DNA from: Struthio camelus
Taxonomy: Eukaryota; Chordata; Aves; Struthioniformes; Struthionidae
Reading direction: 5' to 3'
NCBI RefSeq assembly: GCF_040807025.1
Contig: NC_090942.1
Location: 177,944,247-178,008,246, forward strand
Length of the DNA: 64,000 nucleotides
Positions 26,801-39,549 of this stretch are shown in pieces; within the stretch, counting starts at the first letter, position 1; every line of letters starts with the position of its first letter. The notes beneath the pieces are model-generated. The model ran no database searches. It saw only the letters and a program-made list of their open reading frames with translations, and had not been told where the DNA came from. A program made the translations under genes and the position numbers.

Positions 26801-29800
26801 TTCTTCATTTTCAAATATATACTTTTTTCATGCTAGTCCTTTCATCCAGAGTTCCTATTGCTAGCTATGGCTATTTTTAGACACTTTTTTGCCACATGAA
26901 TAAATACACTATAGGGCACGTGCAAATTGCTGATCAACTGAAGTCAAAAATCACCTTCCTGTGCTACAAATATTATACCTTCACTGAATTTGAGCATAAA
27001 GGCTGGCACCTATTGAAGAAATACAGTGCTTTCAGGAGATTTGATCTAAAGAAATGCGGAAGAATAACCCAAACAAAATCAACATAGAGCACTACTTCTG
27101 CAAAATTTCCTCTAAAATTTCCATAGTTTGCACATTCAGTGTGTAATTAGCCCCAAATTCTGTTTCACATGTTTCTTCCTGGTTTTTATTACGCACCTAG
27201 GCTACGTCTTTGTATGAAGAGTGGTACAACTGATAACCTGTTCTGAGAGGAATTATGATCATTATAGTGGTTGTATCTATCGGCTTATTGTACTTCTCCT
27301 GTATGGCCAGTGAGCGCGATACTTGCTGTCATTATAGTCAGTGGAAGTAGTCGCATGTCCTATATTTCCCTAACCCAGAAAAATAACACTAACAGATATC
27401 AATTCAGTCCATTTGTTACCTTTGAAAGTATTAGTGGTAGCATGCAGCCACTAATATTGCTTTGAATAGTGTGTGTATGGATTACACTGCCTATGCCCGT
27501 ATGACATACATCTTCACAAAAAGTTCAAGGCATTATGGACCAGTATCACTGTCTCCCCTGCATGCAGAGCCTGTTCTGAGATATTTTTGCAATGGGCTGT
27601 GAAATACCAGTGAAGTACTAAGAGAATTATGAGAATTCAGAGTCAGGTTTGCACATTTCTTTTATCTGACAGAATTTTCTTGGGTTTTTTAGACATTTCT
27701 ATAGTTTCCTGCACCTTTCCTCACTCCTTCCACTACCTTACACTGGAAACACAGCTCCTTAGCAGACCAACGGAATTCTTAAGTTTTGTTTTTGAGACTG
27801 GGCATCTGAGTGTAATATACTAGTAGAAATTCAGTAACTGCAGTATCTGTTTGGATAGTGGTCAGTCAAAGAAAAGCAGCTGACACAGATAATAGATGAA
27901 AATCAGCAGATCTTGTAGGTATTTGTTGTGCAGAAACACTACCTTGCCAGGTGTGACTGAGCAATAAATACCCAAGTTTGTGGAATGAGCATTGCATAAA
28001 GGTGTTAGATTATGATACAGGTATGCCCTGACTTCTTTTTTTGAGTCCCTAAATACACAGGAGAACTACCTGTAGTTTTATGAGCATTAACAAATTACTG
28101 AGGTTATGTCACAAACATGAACAGTCACTGACTGTTCAAAGTGAGTGAAGCCTGTATCTTTAGAGAGACAGGACTTATGAAAAAAGTATTATTGTAGAAT
28201 TGTTTTTTTTTTTTTTTTTTTTCAGATCAACACACTAGTAGTTCTTCCTGAAGGTGAGATTACACTTTGCTTCTTGGACTCATAAATCCCTATGGATATC
28301 AGGACCCCTGCTAGGAAAGATCTATTGCCATACAAGCAAGTACAGGATGATTTTTTCATGATGAAAGACAAAAAGAGTGATTACAACAAAGTTGGCTCTC
28401 AGTGAAAATATATTGCCACTTCTATGTGTTAAATATTGCGTGACATGTGAAGCTAAGGGGAAAACATGATTATCAAGGTAAAAAGTCAAGTTAAAGATTT
28501 GATTTTGAACAGCCTGTCAAGATCCTGTATAGCTAAGAGCTTCTTTGTGGTTTGTCACAATATGGTAGCATGTCTTGTGCATACTTTGCCATGTATTTGA
28601 CTTGCATAGGCATCTGAAATCACTTCCCAAATACATGTTCTGAATTCAGGAGGAGTTTGATGACTTGCTGTCTGATATTTCTCATTTTTGAACACGGATT
28701 TGTAAATCATTATCCTTTAAAGCCTTTTCTAAATTATTGGATTATAATTAACAAGAATCAATTTAATAAAAGTAGGAACACTTTTAAAAACACATTAAAT
28801 ATAACGAAAATTATTATGACATTTAAGAACAAAGTGCTTAGTGTTCCAGCATTAATCCTGTGCTGGTACGGATGGGATTCATCTCACTCTCTTTAGCCAT
28901 CTAAAAACAAATCATCTCACCTTATCTACTCACTTAGGTTCCTACTAAGTCAGTGGATAGAGCCAGGAATGCAGGAGGCACTCCATCCCATTTTCAGATA
29001 GGTGAGGTGAGCAGCCACCTATTTCTTACCAGTAAATAGAGATGGAGCTTAAAACAAATGTGGTAAATAGATGATATGAGATACGAATTTATTTGTGCAC
29101 ACATAAGGATCTAGTGCCATCTGAAATCACTTAGGGTATTCAAGACACCCATGTGGAGATGACAGATATCACACAGGACGACCCCATGGAAGGCCCACAT
29201 CCCTCCACAGTGGCAACTGGAGGCTAGACAGGTGGATAACATTCAGAATTGCAGATACCCTGCAGTTCCTAAAATCATGCTAGATATGTGACTGTGGGCA
29301 CCTGAATTATGTCTACTGACTATAAAGATAGCTTAAACATGTAGATACTGACACTTATCTCAAAGCAGATACCCTAGTGAGCCCCAGCCACACTATCTAA
29401 AATTGGTAGGTTTACAGCAGGAAGGAAAACTCAAAACCTTCAAACTTTTCTCATAAAGACACTAAGAAAAATAAGCAGATCTGAAATAACTCCTGCTGAA
29501 TGAGTGCAGGGATGGTGCAGGAAAGACTGAAAAAGCATACTCTAGGCAGTGGTTACCATCAGTGGTTTAGGCTGATGAAGATACATGATCAAAGAAGATT
29601 GAAATCACCCTTACTTCAACAACACCAGCAATGGCACCATCAGAAATCATCGCAAAGTAGTTTTGAAAGGAGCATTCTGTAGCATCCTACTGCTTCTATT
29701 GGCTTCCATTACTAGTGATGTCCAGGAAAGGATCAAAGAATGTCTTCTTGAACAGGCTAACAGGATGGCTGGAGGACAAAAGGGACATTCATACTTAGAG

Positions 29801-31815
29801 TGACAAAAAGCCTACAAGCAAAGAACTATTGTGGCTTCCTAGCTTCCCAGACTGAAGCAAAGTGATCCCCATAAGCCAACCACACTACCTTTACCACTTC
29901 CCCCTGCCTCAGTCCAAGTACTGCAGGACGGTGAATTGTTCTTAACTCAAGCGATGTGAAAAACAAACCTCTGCTTTCTGCAATGTCTACGTTACCTGGA
30001 AATCTTAGAAATTTACCTTAACATAGGCTGATTTGACACTGGATTGTTTGTAAAGATTTTTTTTTTTTTTAATGTTCTCTTATATTTATTCTCAGGTACT
30101 AATTCCACCAAAGGCTCTCTTTATACTTATGGCCCTGCCTCTCCCCACCATTGCCCTGCTCACTGACCACATTTTTCCTAGCCATGGCTGAAGTTCCTTC
30201 CACTTGGCCTCCCACAGCTCCCACTGACATTCTGGACCACTCCATTGACATAGAAAATACCTTCTGGTCTGCAAAATAGCACCTAGCACAAGCATAGTTC
30301 TGGACTTTTGTACTGACATCTCTTGTATTCTGGCAGAACGGGTCACATTTCTTTTCCTCAATGTTGCTAGCTGTCTTTGTTGTAACCTAGCTTTACAAGA
30401 CCTGTGACTTCCCAAACAAACATCCTTATTGACTTGGTCATTCTGAAATTTGGCTTGTACTGTCTTTTCTAGGAGGACTGCTATCCAAAACTATCTGCAA
30501 GGTTTAGCCTGAATGTTCTCTTTTGAGCCTAGCCATGCATGTTTGTTTGCCAAGATGATAACTGTGCTCACAAAGTGGACTACGAAGAAGTAAAGCTCAT
30601 TTTCAGACCATACGAGTGATTTTTAAAATGTTCCAGGAGTTCCAGGAGCATTTGTGTCCTGGGCAGCAGGACACTGTAGCAAGTGTAGTCACTGTTACAG
30701 TTACCCCAGGGACTGTGGATTGTTGCTGAAGAACCACTTTGAGCAATGAATGCAAGGCAGTGTTTAATGAAGAATTGACCATGCCTAAATGTTAACCCAT
30801 ATTAGAAGTGGACTTCTCCCTGTAACATCTTAATGAGATAACGACCTTTCTATCACCCCTGTAACATGAGCAGGAAGAATAGCAAGCTCCCACAACCCTC
30901 ATGACATCACGCTACGCATCAAGAACACATTACTCTTTTGAGGAACTCATTTTTTCCCATAGGCAATTCTGCTGAGGATTTTGAAATCTTCCCTTTGAGG
31001 TATTCCAAGGAATGCATCCTGGTGCAGTGCCCACCCTGGCGATGGGCACAAATAGCACTGGAGGTTCTGGTTTTCAGATAAGGGGTAAAACCAGACTCCT
31101 AAATACCCAAATTACAATTACAATTACAAAGGCATTTTTTTCAGGAATAAATGATACTCATTTAATTGTCATCCACCTCAAATTCCATTTGTACTCTTTA
31201 TAGTATATTCTTCATATTTAAGTTCTCCATGTCTGTCTTCCTTTTAGTTTGATTATGTTAATAGGTGTATATGCTTTGAATGTGTTTTTAGTTTTTGCTT
31301 TATCCTTACTAGAGTTGTACATGGGAAAAACGATTCCTCTTTGTGTCCAAACCTCAAATATTGCGTTATTAAACACATGCTGTATCCCAGTCTGCAGATG
31401 GATGCACTTCCCTGAGAGTTCAAGTGATGACTGTATGTCTGATTTAAGTACCCTTGGGATGAAAAGTGCGGTATGTAGCTGCACTATTGTTATAAAATGT
31501 GAGGTTATACTTGCTTTTTTGTATTGTAGACTCATATATCAATATAAGAAGTTGTAAAGGAGTTTAACATGCACAAGAAGAAAAATACATTCTCAGTGTT
31601 ACCTCCCTCTCTGGTGTTTGCCTATTGAAACAAAGAGCTCTAGTGGAATGTTGGCTCTTAAAATTATGCAGCTATGTCCCACAGAAGTTTAGTGGTTATG
31701 GCAGTGCAGTAATTGTATTTTGCCTTGGAGTTTTTTTTAAATTATCTAGACACCAAAAAAAAAAAGAAAAAATTTAAGTGGTGGATTCAATTGGGGCCAC
31801 ACAGGTATGAGCAGT
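23801..31815. other. AT-rich non-coding stretch, no gene recognised
   Basis: Short chance open frames only (110 codons or fewer). The stretch contains an A17 run (about 25448-25464) and a T20 run (28203-28222). The region around 29100-29420 may hold a degraded dispersed repeat related in reverse to about 1820-1870. I see no promoter, exon or RNA gene. Confidence 0.6.
28203..28222 (+). repeat. Poly-T run (20 bases)
   Basis: An uninterrupted T20 is directly followed by CAG. It has the form of an extreme polypyrimidine tract before a 3' splice site. It could equally be the poly-A tail of a minus-strand retroposon, but no element body is recognisable beside it. Confidence 0.8.
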
Positions 31816-31819
31816 CTCT

Positions 31820-32050
31820 GTTCATCAGCATTTATACTGTGGCACTGCCAAGGGATATCAGTGGATAGCAGGGCCTGATTGTGCTTGGCACTGTACAAAG
31901 ATGTAGAGTTTGCCCCATAGAGTTTATAATCTAAATATACAAACACCAAGAGGTGAAGAGAGTTGCCCCTCATCGAACAGGAGGGCAGAACCTGAGACTA
32001 GAGCCTCTTTCTGCCAAGGCTGAAAGCCTCTAACCTAGACTGCTTCTCCC
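31820..32050 (-). mobile_element. MIR-like SINE (tRNA head, L2-like tail), minus strand
   Basis: On the minus strand the tRNA-like head has an A-box-like AGTCTAGGTTAGAGGC (32026-32041) and a B-box-like GGTTCTGCCC (31983-31992). It is followed by a 3' region with GATTATAAACTCTATGGGG and GTACAGTGCCAAGCACAAT (about 31870-31935). That last part matches the 'TGTAAGCTC..GGGGCAG...AGCGCCTAGCACAAT' tail shared by L2-mobilised SINEs of amniotes. Head and tail in the right order make this a nearly full-length ancient SINE. It is heavily mutated and surely inactive. Confidence 0.75.
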
Positions 32051-35000
32051 CTTAAGTTCTTGTCTTTATGCTACTGGTACCTTTCAAGCCAAGTGTTTTT
32101 TTTGCTGCAAAATAATGTTCTGCATGTGAGGTACACAATATTGGTTTTAAAAGCAAAACTAGAAAGAAAGCAAGAAGGTCTACTTAGAGCTGTCAAGGTT
32201 AAATTTTGAAATGATTAGTCACTTTCCATTTCAGTCAGTGCAAACTACCAGCATTTCTTAAACATTTCTTTTAGTGCTTACTTGAATAATTAACTCCTGT
32301 GACCCTGCCTTGTCATTTACTGGTTAACATGGTCAAATGCTATCATTGACTTTCAGCATTACATGTGCTTTCTCATACTTTCCATGTATTGATGCAAATA
32401 CCCAGGCTCGAAGCTCACATTTCCAAATGTAGAAGTGCGTGAACTGTTCAAAGGCCTCCCCCAGAGCTGAGCACTCCCTGCGAACACAGTTGGCTTTCTG
32501 ACAAAGACGGTGCTGTGGTCTCCATGTTTTTCTTCTCTTCTCGGGTCCCTTGTTTCTGGGTAGCCGCAGAGGAAACGTGTCGGAGAGCGAGCAGGGGTTT
32601 ACCTCACAGTGGCCCTCTTTATCAGCAAAGCCAGGAAGCTGCACAAATCCCTGGCAAGCATCCACCTTCGGCTTTCTGAGAAGCAGATAGCATGTTCCAG
32701 TCTGTGCTTCATTTAAAGAGGCAGACTGTTTGGGGTGAATTGTTAAGCATACAGAGCAATGGTGCATCATATTTGCCCAGATTTTTTTTTTTTTCCATCC
32801 AGGAAAAAATGCAGTCAATGCAATACTGTGTATTTTGCAGTTTATTGTGGCTTATGAAGCGACAGGGGCTCCTCAGAATGCTGTTGAGAGCTCCTGAATT
32901 ATTCCCTACTGGAACAAATTTTGCAGGTCCTAATCTGATGGGAATTTTCATCTTGGAGACAAAAATATAGCTTTTGATCCAAGGGTAAAGCTTCATTTTG
33001 CGTTTATAGGAGTAGGGCAGGAAATTGCAACACAGCAAGCTCCTTCTGTCCTCTTGACGCGTGGAAATGAGCAAAATATCATCAATCTCAAAGAAAGATT
33101 TATATTTTTGTCCTTTTAAATCCCTACCTTGGATTACACCATTATCACAATGTATAAAGTAATAGCAGAAATTGAATGAGTCATGGGAGACTCTCTCACT
33201 TAGATTTAATACAAACTTTAAAAGCTGCCTACTCTGCATTGCCACAGAGTGGCATGTTTTTAAGCTACAGGAAATATGCTACACCCAGCAACATTACATA
33301 ATGCTAATTGCTACCCTGTGGTCCTCAGTGTCAGTTCTGTAAGTGACAAGCAGGGCTGAAAAAATGAAACTTTGATTATGAATTTTGTCTGGCACTAGTA
33401 AAGATAATTCTTTGATTCTGTAGGTTTCTATGGAGCTTGATTCAGGGACAAAAATTACTTTAAAATTCATTTTAGTGGAAAATCTTTAAACTGCTCTTTG
33501 ATCCATGTAAGAATTCCTGTGCTCACTGTAGGAACAAAATCTAAAACAAAATCTAACATGATGGGGAAAGGTTCGCTCCTTTCAAAACTACTTTGCGATG
33601 CCAGAAGTGCTCTAATTAATGTATCTGCTTTTCATGGTGATAAATGGGGTCTGTCAGAGGGTAATAATTAATTATTAATAATATGAACTTTTCAAGGTCA
33701 TTTTGCCGTTAGCTTTTTCAAGAGTTCTCCATAATCATAACTGATATTGTAAATAAACAAATCTTGATTTGCCATACATGCGGTACAGGTATGTAGTTAG
33801 TGAACTCAGCTCCCCTTAGGGGCAGAAATTTCATTTTTAATGCTCTAGCTACTGCCCTCCCACCCTTTGTTTGCACTACTTATCTGTAGTGCAAATGGCA
33901 GTGTTGACTCATACTGTCTCTGCAAAGCTACCCAGCCTCTTCATAGCAAAGATTGATCCACAGTCTGTTTCTGATGCCAGCAGCCACTATGTGGATGTAA
34001 TGCTCCCATACCTCTGTTTTAACATCCTCACCTCTAAAATTACGGTCTGCTCTGCAGCTGGAGGGCCTGTGCCTACGAAAAGGACATGAAATGTTAAAAT
34101 GAGGGGGTGATTTTTTAAAAGCAATCGTAATGCCAGGGAGAAAAAAAGAGAGAGAAAATCTTCTTTTATAAAACTCTAATCTGCGTTGTGCATCTGTCTA
34201 CTCATAAACTCTCTGGTAACACTGTCAGCTCCCCCTTTCCCAACACTTCTCTCGTGGAAAAACTGGGCAGGAAGAGGTCACTGAAAACATTCTTGGGGAT
34301 TGAGGCTACTAGGGCTCGCTGCTGTATAGTTACGCAAGCAGATCCTTTTGAAAACAACTTTAAGAAGGAAATAGGGAGCTTACAGTGAACAAGTGAGAAC
34401 AGTACTTACTGTAACTGCGTGCTTAGTACTGACTTTCCAGCCTTATGCTGTAAACTGAGCTGTGCTAAGGCATAACCGAAGGACATAAAACTGAAGAAAA
34501 AGATCAGATACTTGTCTTTTCATTCATCATTTTAGCCTTTATTCTGTAATTTAAATTCTTAATAGACAAAACGTTTAATAAGATAAAATCTGTATTTAAC
34601 AGTAGAGAAAATGTAGCCATGTAAAAACATAGGTGGCAAAACCCAGGCCCTTAATACATGACATAGGCCACTTTTTGTGAACATTTGGGCTTTTTTGTTT
34701 TTGTTTTTAATATAGGCTTCTTTCAAGGTTTTTGAAAGGGTGAACTGAGATCACAAAGGTGAGTTGGGCAAACACAGTTATGGATTCTGAGTAATATTTC
34801 ATTGCCAATCAAAGTAACGACTTTCTTTTGCTTGCCCTTTTTCTTTCCCTCTCTCACTTTGATTTATACCCTGGAGTTTTGCTCAGTGATTTTTCAGAAG
34901 CTTCAGAGAACTCAAAATAAACATGTTTAGTGTTGAATGGATTCATCTTCTTTTTTCCCCTAAGTAAGTTCTTTGCCGTGTTCATAGAGCTGCCATTCAG

Positions 35001-37060
35001 CCCGTCTGTCTCTTGATGACAGCCTCATCTATCGTCCTGAAACTAGAGCTGTCCAAGGCAGAGACATGCTTTCGGAGGAAGTGCAAGTTGCTTGTACGGA
35101 GTAGTGGCAGTAACAAGCCCTTAAAATTGTCTGCCCTCAGGGTTAGGAAATGTGTCTTATCTAGGCCACTGGTCAAGTTACCACAGCTGTATGAGCAAAA
35201 GTCTAGGCTTGTCTGAAAGTCTGTTGGTGACAGTGGGAGGCTGTGCAGGGACAGGGTCCAGGTGCAAGGTCAGGGTCCAAGTTTGGGAAATACCTCCTGT
35301 ATTGACTCTGCACATCATAGGTACACTTCACTTCAGATGAAAACATCAAATTGTGCACAAAAGATAGCTTCTGACGTATGTACGTATTAAACTCTTCCTC
35401 TCCTCTCCCCTGCTCTGCTCCTCTCTCCTCACTCTAATTTTGCTTTTGGTATTTTACTTGTTGAACACAAATTCACCAAGCTGACTGGAAATATTACATA
35501 TGCTGACTCCCTGACATGGTTCGAATGTATGTTCAATGGAAGTTTCACGTCAATAAGAACTATCTTATGTTTCCCACCCATTGCTACAAGCACAACTCAT
35601 CTTACCGTAATAAACAAAATAAAGTCAGAGAGGCTGTTTAGCATAAATAAGGCCAGAATTTTAAGATAAAAGCTTAAAAGTATCACATTTCTTTTTAAAT
35701 ACTGTTACTTTTTTAGGTTATATTAAGAAAATTCGGGGCTAACGTTTAATAGTCACAGGGTGCAAGCCACAAAAGTGCAACCATTATTAAGCTATGTTTA
35801 TCCAGTTCCTTGCAAACTGATTTTAATGTAAATTTATTTTTACATTGCTGCCACTGTGGAAAGCTGGACTTTAAAAAAAACAGAAATCCTCTGACATTCA
35901 CAGCTGTGCAGATGTCCCTAACTGACGCTGCCTTCACACTAATGACTTTAGATATTAGTACCAGTGAAATCTCCACTAATTAGGTAAATGCCACACAAAC
36001 ATCTTCTGTGTATGCCTCTCTCTCTTTTGCTTTATCTGGTTTATGGTTCCTTCCTATTGTTACTCTTTATCATTAACAGACCATTGGCACATTGCACTCA
36101 CAGCTGGTATTGTGCTTTTCTGTCTATATGGCTTCACCTAAAAAATGCACTGAATCGATGCCTTGCTAGTGTGTCTAAAGGTTGAAAAAATAACTAAAAA
36201 ATGCTGACATGTGTTCGTTTTCTCAAAACAAGCCTTGTGCCTGTAATGTTAGAAGCTCTAATTGCCTAGGGAATTTCTTCCTCTGACTGTGTGAAAGTTG
36301 AAAATAAAAAGAAACCTTCTTACAGGGAAGTCTTTTTTTTTCCCCTCCACCGAATTGTTTTACTATGAATCAAGGTTATAACTAGAATTGTAAAGCACCA
36401 AAAGGAGCTGGAGCTTTCAATCAGGCCTTGCAATCGATTTCAGCCTGCGTTCTCAGAGCTGGGGCCACCTCCTGCTTTCTATGGAAGTTCCTGCTCTGCT
36501 GAGACGGAGATGCTTCTGCCCGGATCCAAGGAGGAATCGTCAGGGCCTGGGAGACAACAGAGAGCTGAAGCAAGGGCAGGACCAGCACAGCTGCTGCATG
36601 GGCGGGACAAGGTTGATGGGTTTAAAGGTGCCCCGAAGGCTGGGGGAAGAAGCACCTCCTCCCTTTTCTGCACGTCCAAAAATCCAAGTAAGGCTGCAAT
36701 GGGAGAGAAAAAAGAAAAAAGGAGTATGTAAAAAAGGCCTGACAATAGCCTTGGTCTAGTCCTCCAGCACCAACTGATCTTATGCTAGAATGAAGTATTT
36801 TCAGCTAGTCTTACTTTAAAACCAAAAGGATGGGCTTTAGAATGATTTAACTTTCTGGATGAGGAAAAATGAGACTAATTGTATACTGACATTAAAAAGT
36901 ATGTATATTATGGATCTCTGTGTGCACCGAAGCCATAAAACTGGGCACAAGGGTCCTCTCTCAGCAGTATGAAGGCGCAGAGGGACTGTCGTCCCACCTT
37001 GAGCAGCAGGCCAGCTTCAGGAGCCGCTGGGAGTATACTTCGCAGCAGTGAGAAAGGCAA
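32051..37060. other. Non-coding stretch with long minus-strand open frames
   Basis: Two minus-strand frames overlap near 32333-32818 (161 codons) and 32709-33245 (178 codons). Neither peptide resembles a known protein, and codon use looks AT-driven. The 178-codon frame is longer than usual for AT-rich DNA (see findings). A SINE-core-like scrap lies at about 33965-34055. A CT-rich tract lies at about 35393-35430. Otherwise the sequence is plain non-coding. Confidence 0.5.
33965..34055 (+). repeat. Possible MIR-type SINE core scrap
   Basis: The order of words CTGATGCCAGCAGCCACTAT, CCTCTGTTTTAACATCCTCA and CCTCTAAAATTACGG follows the amniote SINE core 'CTGCCACTGACT..CCTCTGTGCCTCAGTTTCCCCATCTGTAAAATGGGG'. 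Divergence is high and the tRNA head is missing, so this is tentative. Confidence 0.35.
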
Positions 37061-37065
37061 TGCTG

Positions 37066-37170
37066 CCATCAATATAGCATATGTAGAGATATGCATATAG
37101 CATATATGTAGCATATAGCATATATGTAGATATATATATGGTATGTATATATATATATATATATATATAT
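37066..37170. repeat. Compound AT microsatellite
   Basis: Imperfect copies of 'GCATATATGTAGAT' and related words lead into an uninterrupted (TA) run at 37146-37170. It looks like slippage-driven expansion. The run can form hairpins or cruciforms and is likely to vary in length between individuals. Confidence 0.9.
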
Positions 37171-38944
37171 CACCCCAGCTATTTAACCAAAGCTAGCATG
37201 AGGGAGGGAAGAGGTCCTACAGGCTTTCAGAAGCTGCTCCTCTAACGTGCATACGTTGTCCCTCTCTTCCTCAAAGCGTTGCACCTGTAGCAGCACCAGC
37301 TGGGCAACTCAGAGCATCTGAGAGAGCTGCTTGGTAAAGTCAGGACTCTGCCTCAGTTGCTGGGCAGTTGTGTCTCAGGTCAAAATGTTACTGATATTTT
37401 AGGTAGAACTTGCAACTTCTTGTGATTTCATTGGAGCTCTTGATGTACAAGGTCTGAGGTTGAAGCTACTATTATTGTTGGTACTTTCCCATAGAGTCTG
37501 ATATAAATCAAGAGTTGAAAATTAGGTGGGATTCACAAGGCTTCCTAACTCCTTTTGCAAAAACAGGGTGTAATGTGCTGAAGAGGGAGTGTCAGACTTT
37601 GGCTTTCTTAAATTTCCTGGCTATTGTTGGTTATATCAGATCCTTAAAGCTATTTAAACAAAGTGTTTTGTTTGTATTTCCTTAGTATAAACGACTGAAA
37701 GGGATGACATATTTCACTAAAGTTTATATATGTATTATTCTCAGAAAGACCCAAAGGGTTCCTTTGGCATTAGTGTATCCATTAGGCAATTGTTGTTAAT
37801 GTGCATAATACATATTAGGTAGACTTTATGGCTCCTAGTGGTTTGTGCTGCTGTCTTCCTTTAAATAGATATCTATAATATTTTGTATATGGCATATATG
37901 CAAAATTATATGTATTTATACTATATGCCCAACCATCCTCCATAAAACCTGCTTGGTCATTCTTATAAAATGCTTACTTAGGATATATGATATGTACTGA
38001 AAATTTCGATACTAAATCAGATTTTAAAAGTTTTCATGCACGCTCAGTTAAATGATTTATCAACATCACTATCAGTGCCTTTTAAGTAAAAAATCTTACA
38101 GAGCTACCAAAAAGGAAGCATATGATAATATATGATTAATGCCAACACTTACTTTTAATTATAAGTATCCTGAAATAAACCTGAGATAAAACAACAATAA
38201 AAAGTACATGAAAATTAGTACCCTCAGTGTCATTCTGTTATGCTAATACTTGTATCTCTTTGTTCGTAGGAACACTAGAGCCCAGCGACAATTCTGGGAG
38301 CAATTCACAAGGATATCCCTTTTTTATTAACTTACATTTGGTCTAAGTTAATGACTTTTTTTTTTTTTAAGTGGTGATAAAAGCACTTAGATCTGTAATT
38401 GAGAGCAGAATTCAAAGCTTTGCATCTGTGGCTGGAGACAGCAAAATCCCGGCTGCAGTTGCTATCGACAGAAAGTCCCTCCTGGTAATGGTATCACTCC
38501 TCAGTCCTCACCTATTTGGCCAAAGCTCAGCCAGCTCAGTCCGACAGCACAGTCTCCAAAGTGGAGAGGGCGTATCAGAGCGAGCAACTGAATGGTTAGA
38601 AAATAATCAACGGAAGGCTTCTTTGGACCTCTTTTTCTCTCACATCAAAAGCTATCTTTACCAGAAAATTCCCTGGGAAACTTCTGGACTGGCATCATCT
38701 TTTTAACTTGTGAGTGGATTTCCCCTCTGAACACTGCAGATTTTGAGCTCAGCTCCTCATATGTGTAGTTTAAAATGTTCTGATCAAGGTAAAAGCCCCT
38801 GAAACATGGCATTTATAATGACAACAATGGCAAGCCTTTGTCACTGATTCTGTGAATAGTGTCCTTTTTCACTGCATGTACGAGCTGTAATGAAGACTGT
38901 AAATTCTGGGAGTAGTTGCAATTTAAAGAATACAGCAACCAGAT

Positions 38945-39000
38945 TTCTAAATCTAAACCATGCCTTTACCACTCACTGGTACCTTCATCAAATCACTAAA
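38945..39000 (+). repeat. Possible MIR-type SINE core scrap
   Basis: The words CCTTTACCACTCACTGG and AATCACTAAACCTG, at normal spacing, resemble the 'CTGCCACTGACTCACTGTG..AAGTCACTTAACCT' core of amniote SINEs. The fragment is short and diverged. Confidence 0.35.
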
Positions 39001-39530
39001 CCTGCATTAAGCCATGTTTCTTAAACTCAAGCCATGTGCAATGACAAGTTGCATCAGAATCCAGAATCAGTAACACACTTAAAATGTGGAAAAAGGCTCT
39101 ACATTTCAGACTTCTTTTTTCTTACACAGTTTTATTAATTTTTTCATCGTCATGATATGAAAAAGAGATTTACTTGCCAAACAATTCTATTTTTTTCAGG
39201 ACATGCAACTCAATTGCTGGAAATAAAATAATAGTCAATTCTCACAGTCTAAAAGAAGCAAAGCCCAAGCCATTACAAAATATATCTAGTATCTACAAAG
39301 ATGCTCTTTTGACTTGAAGGTGCAACAAAAATACTTTTCCCACTGAAAGATAATGAAAAAGACTAGTTAATGTAGGTGGGCAAAAAATCTACAGAGAAAT
39401 ATTACGCTCCTATTTTAACACACACATATGACAGTGGGGAGCTAAGGTGTACCCTTTTCATAAATGAGGAAGATTTACGTTATCCTAAATTGAACAGTAC
39501 TAGTCCCCAGTATGTCATAGTCTAAATCTC

Positions 39531-39549
39531 AAAAAAAAAAAAAAAAAAA
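39531..39549 (+). repeat. Poly-A run (19 bases)
   Basis: A simple A19 homopolymer. No retroposon body or target duplication is recognisable around it. Confidence 0.9.

Noticed and set aside
30092..30415. 107-codon minus-strand frame rich in Arg/Gln/Trp
   Set aside because: No recognised motif, no conserved-looking context, length within chance expectation.
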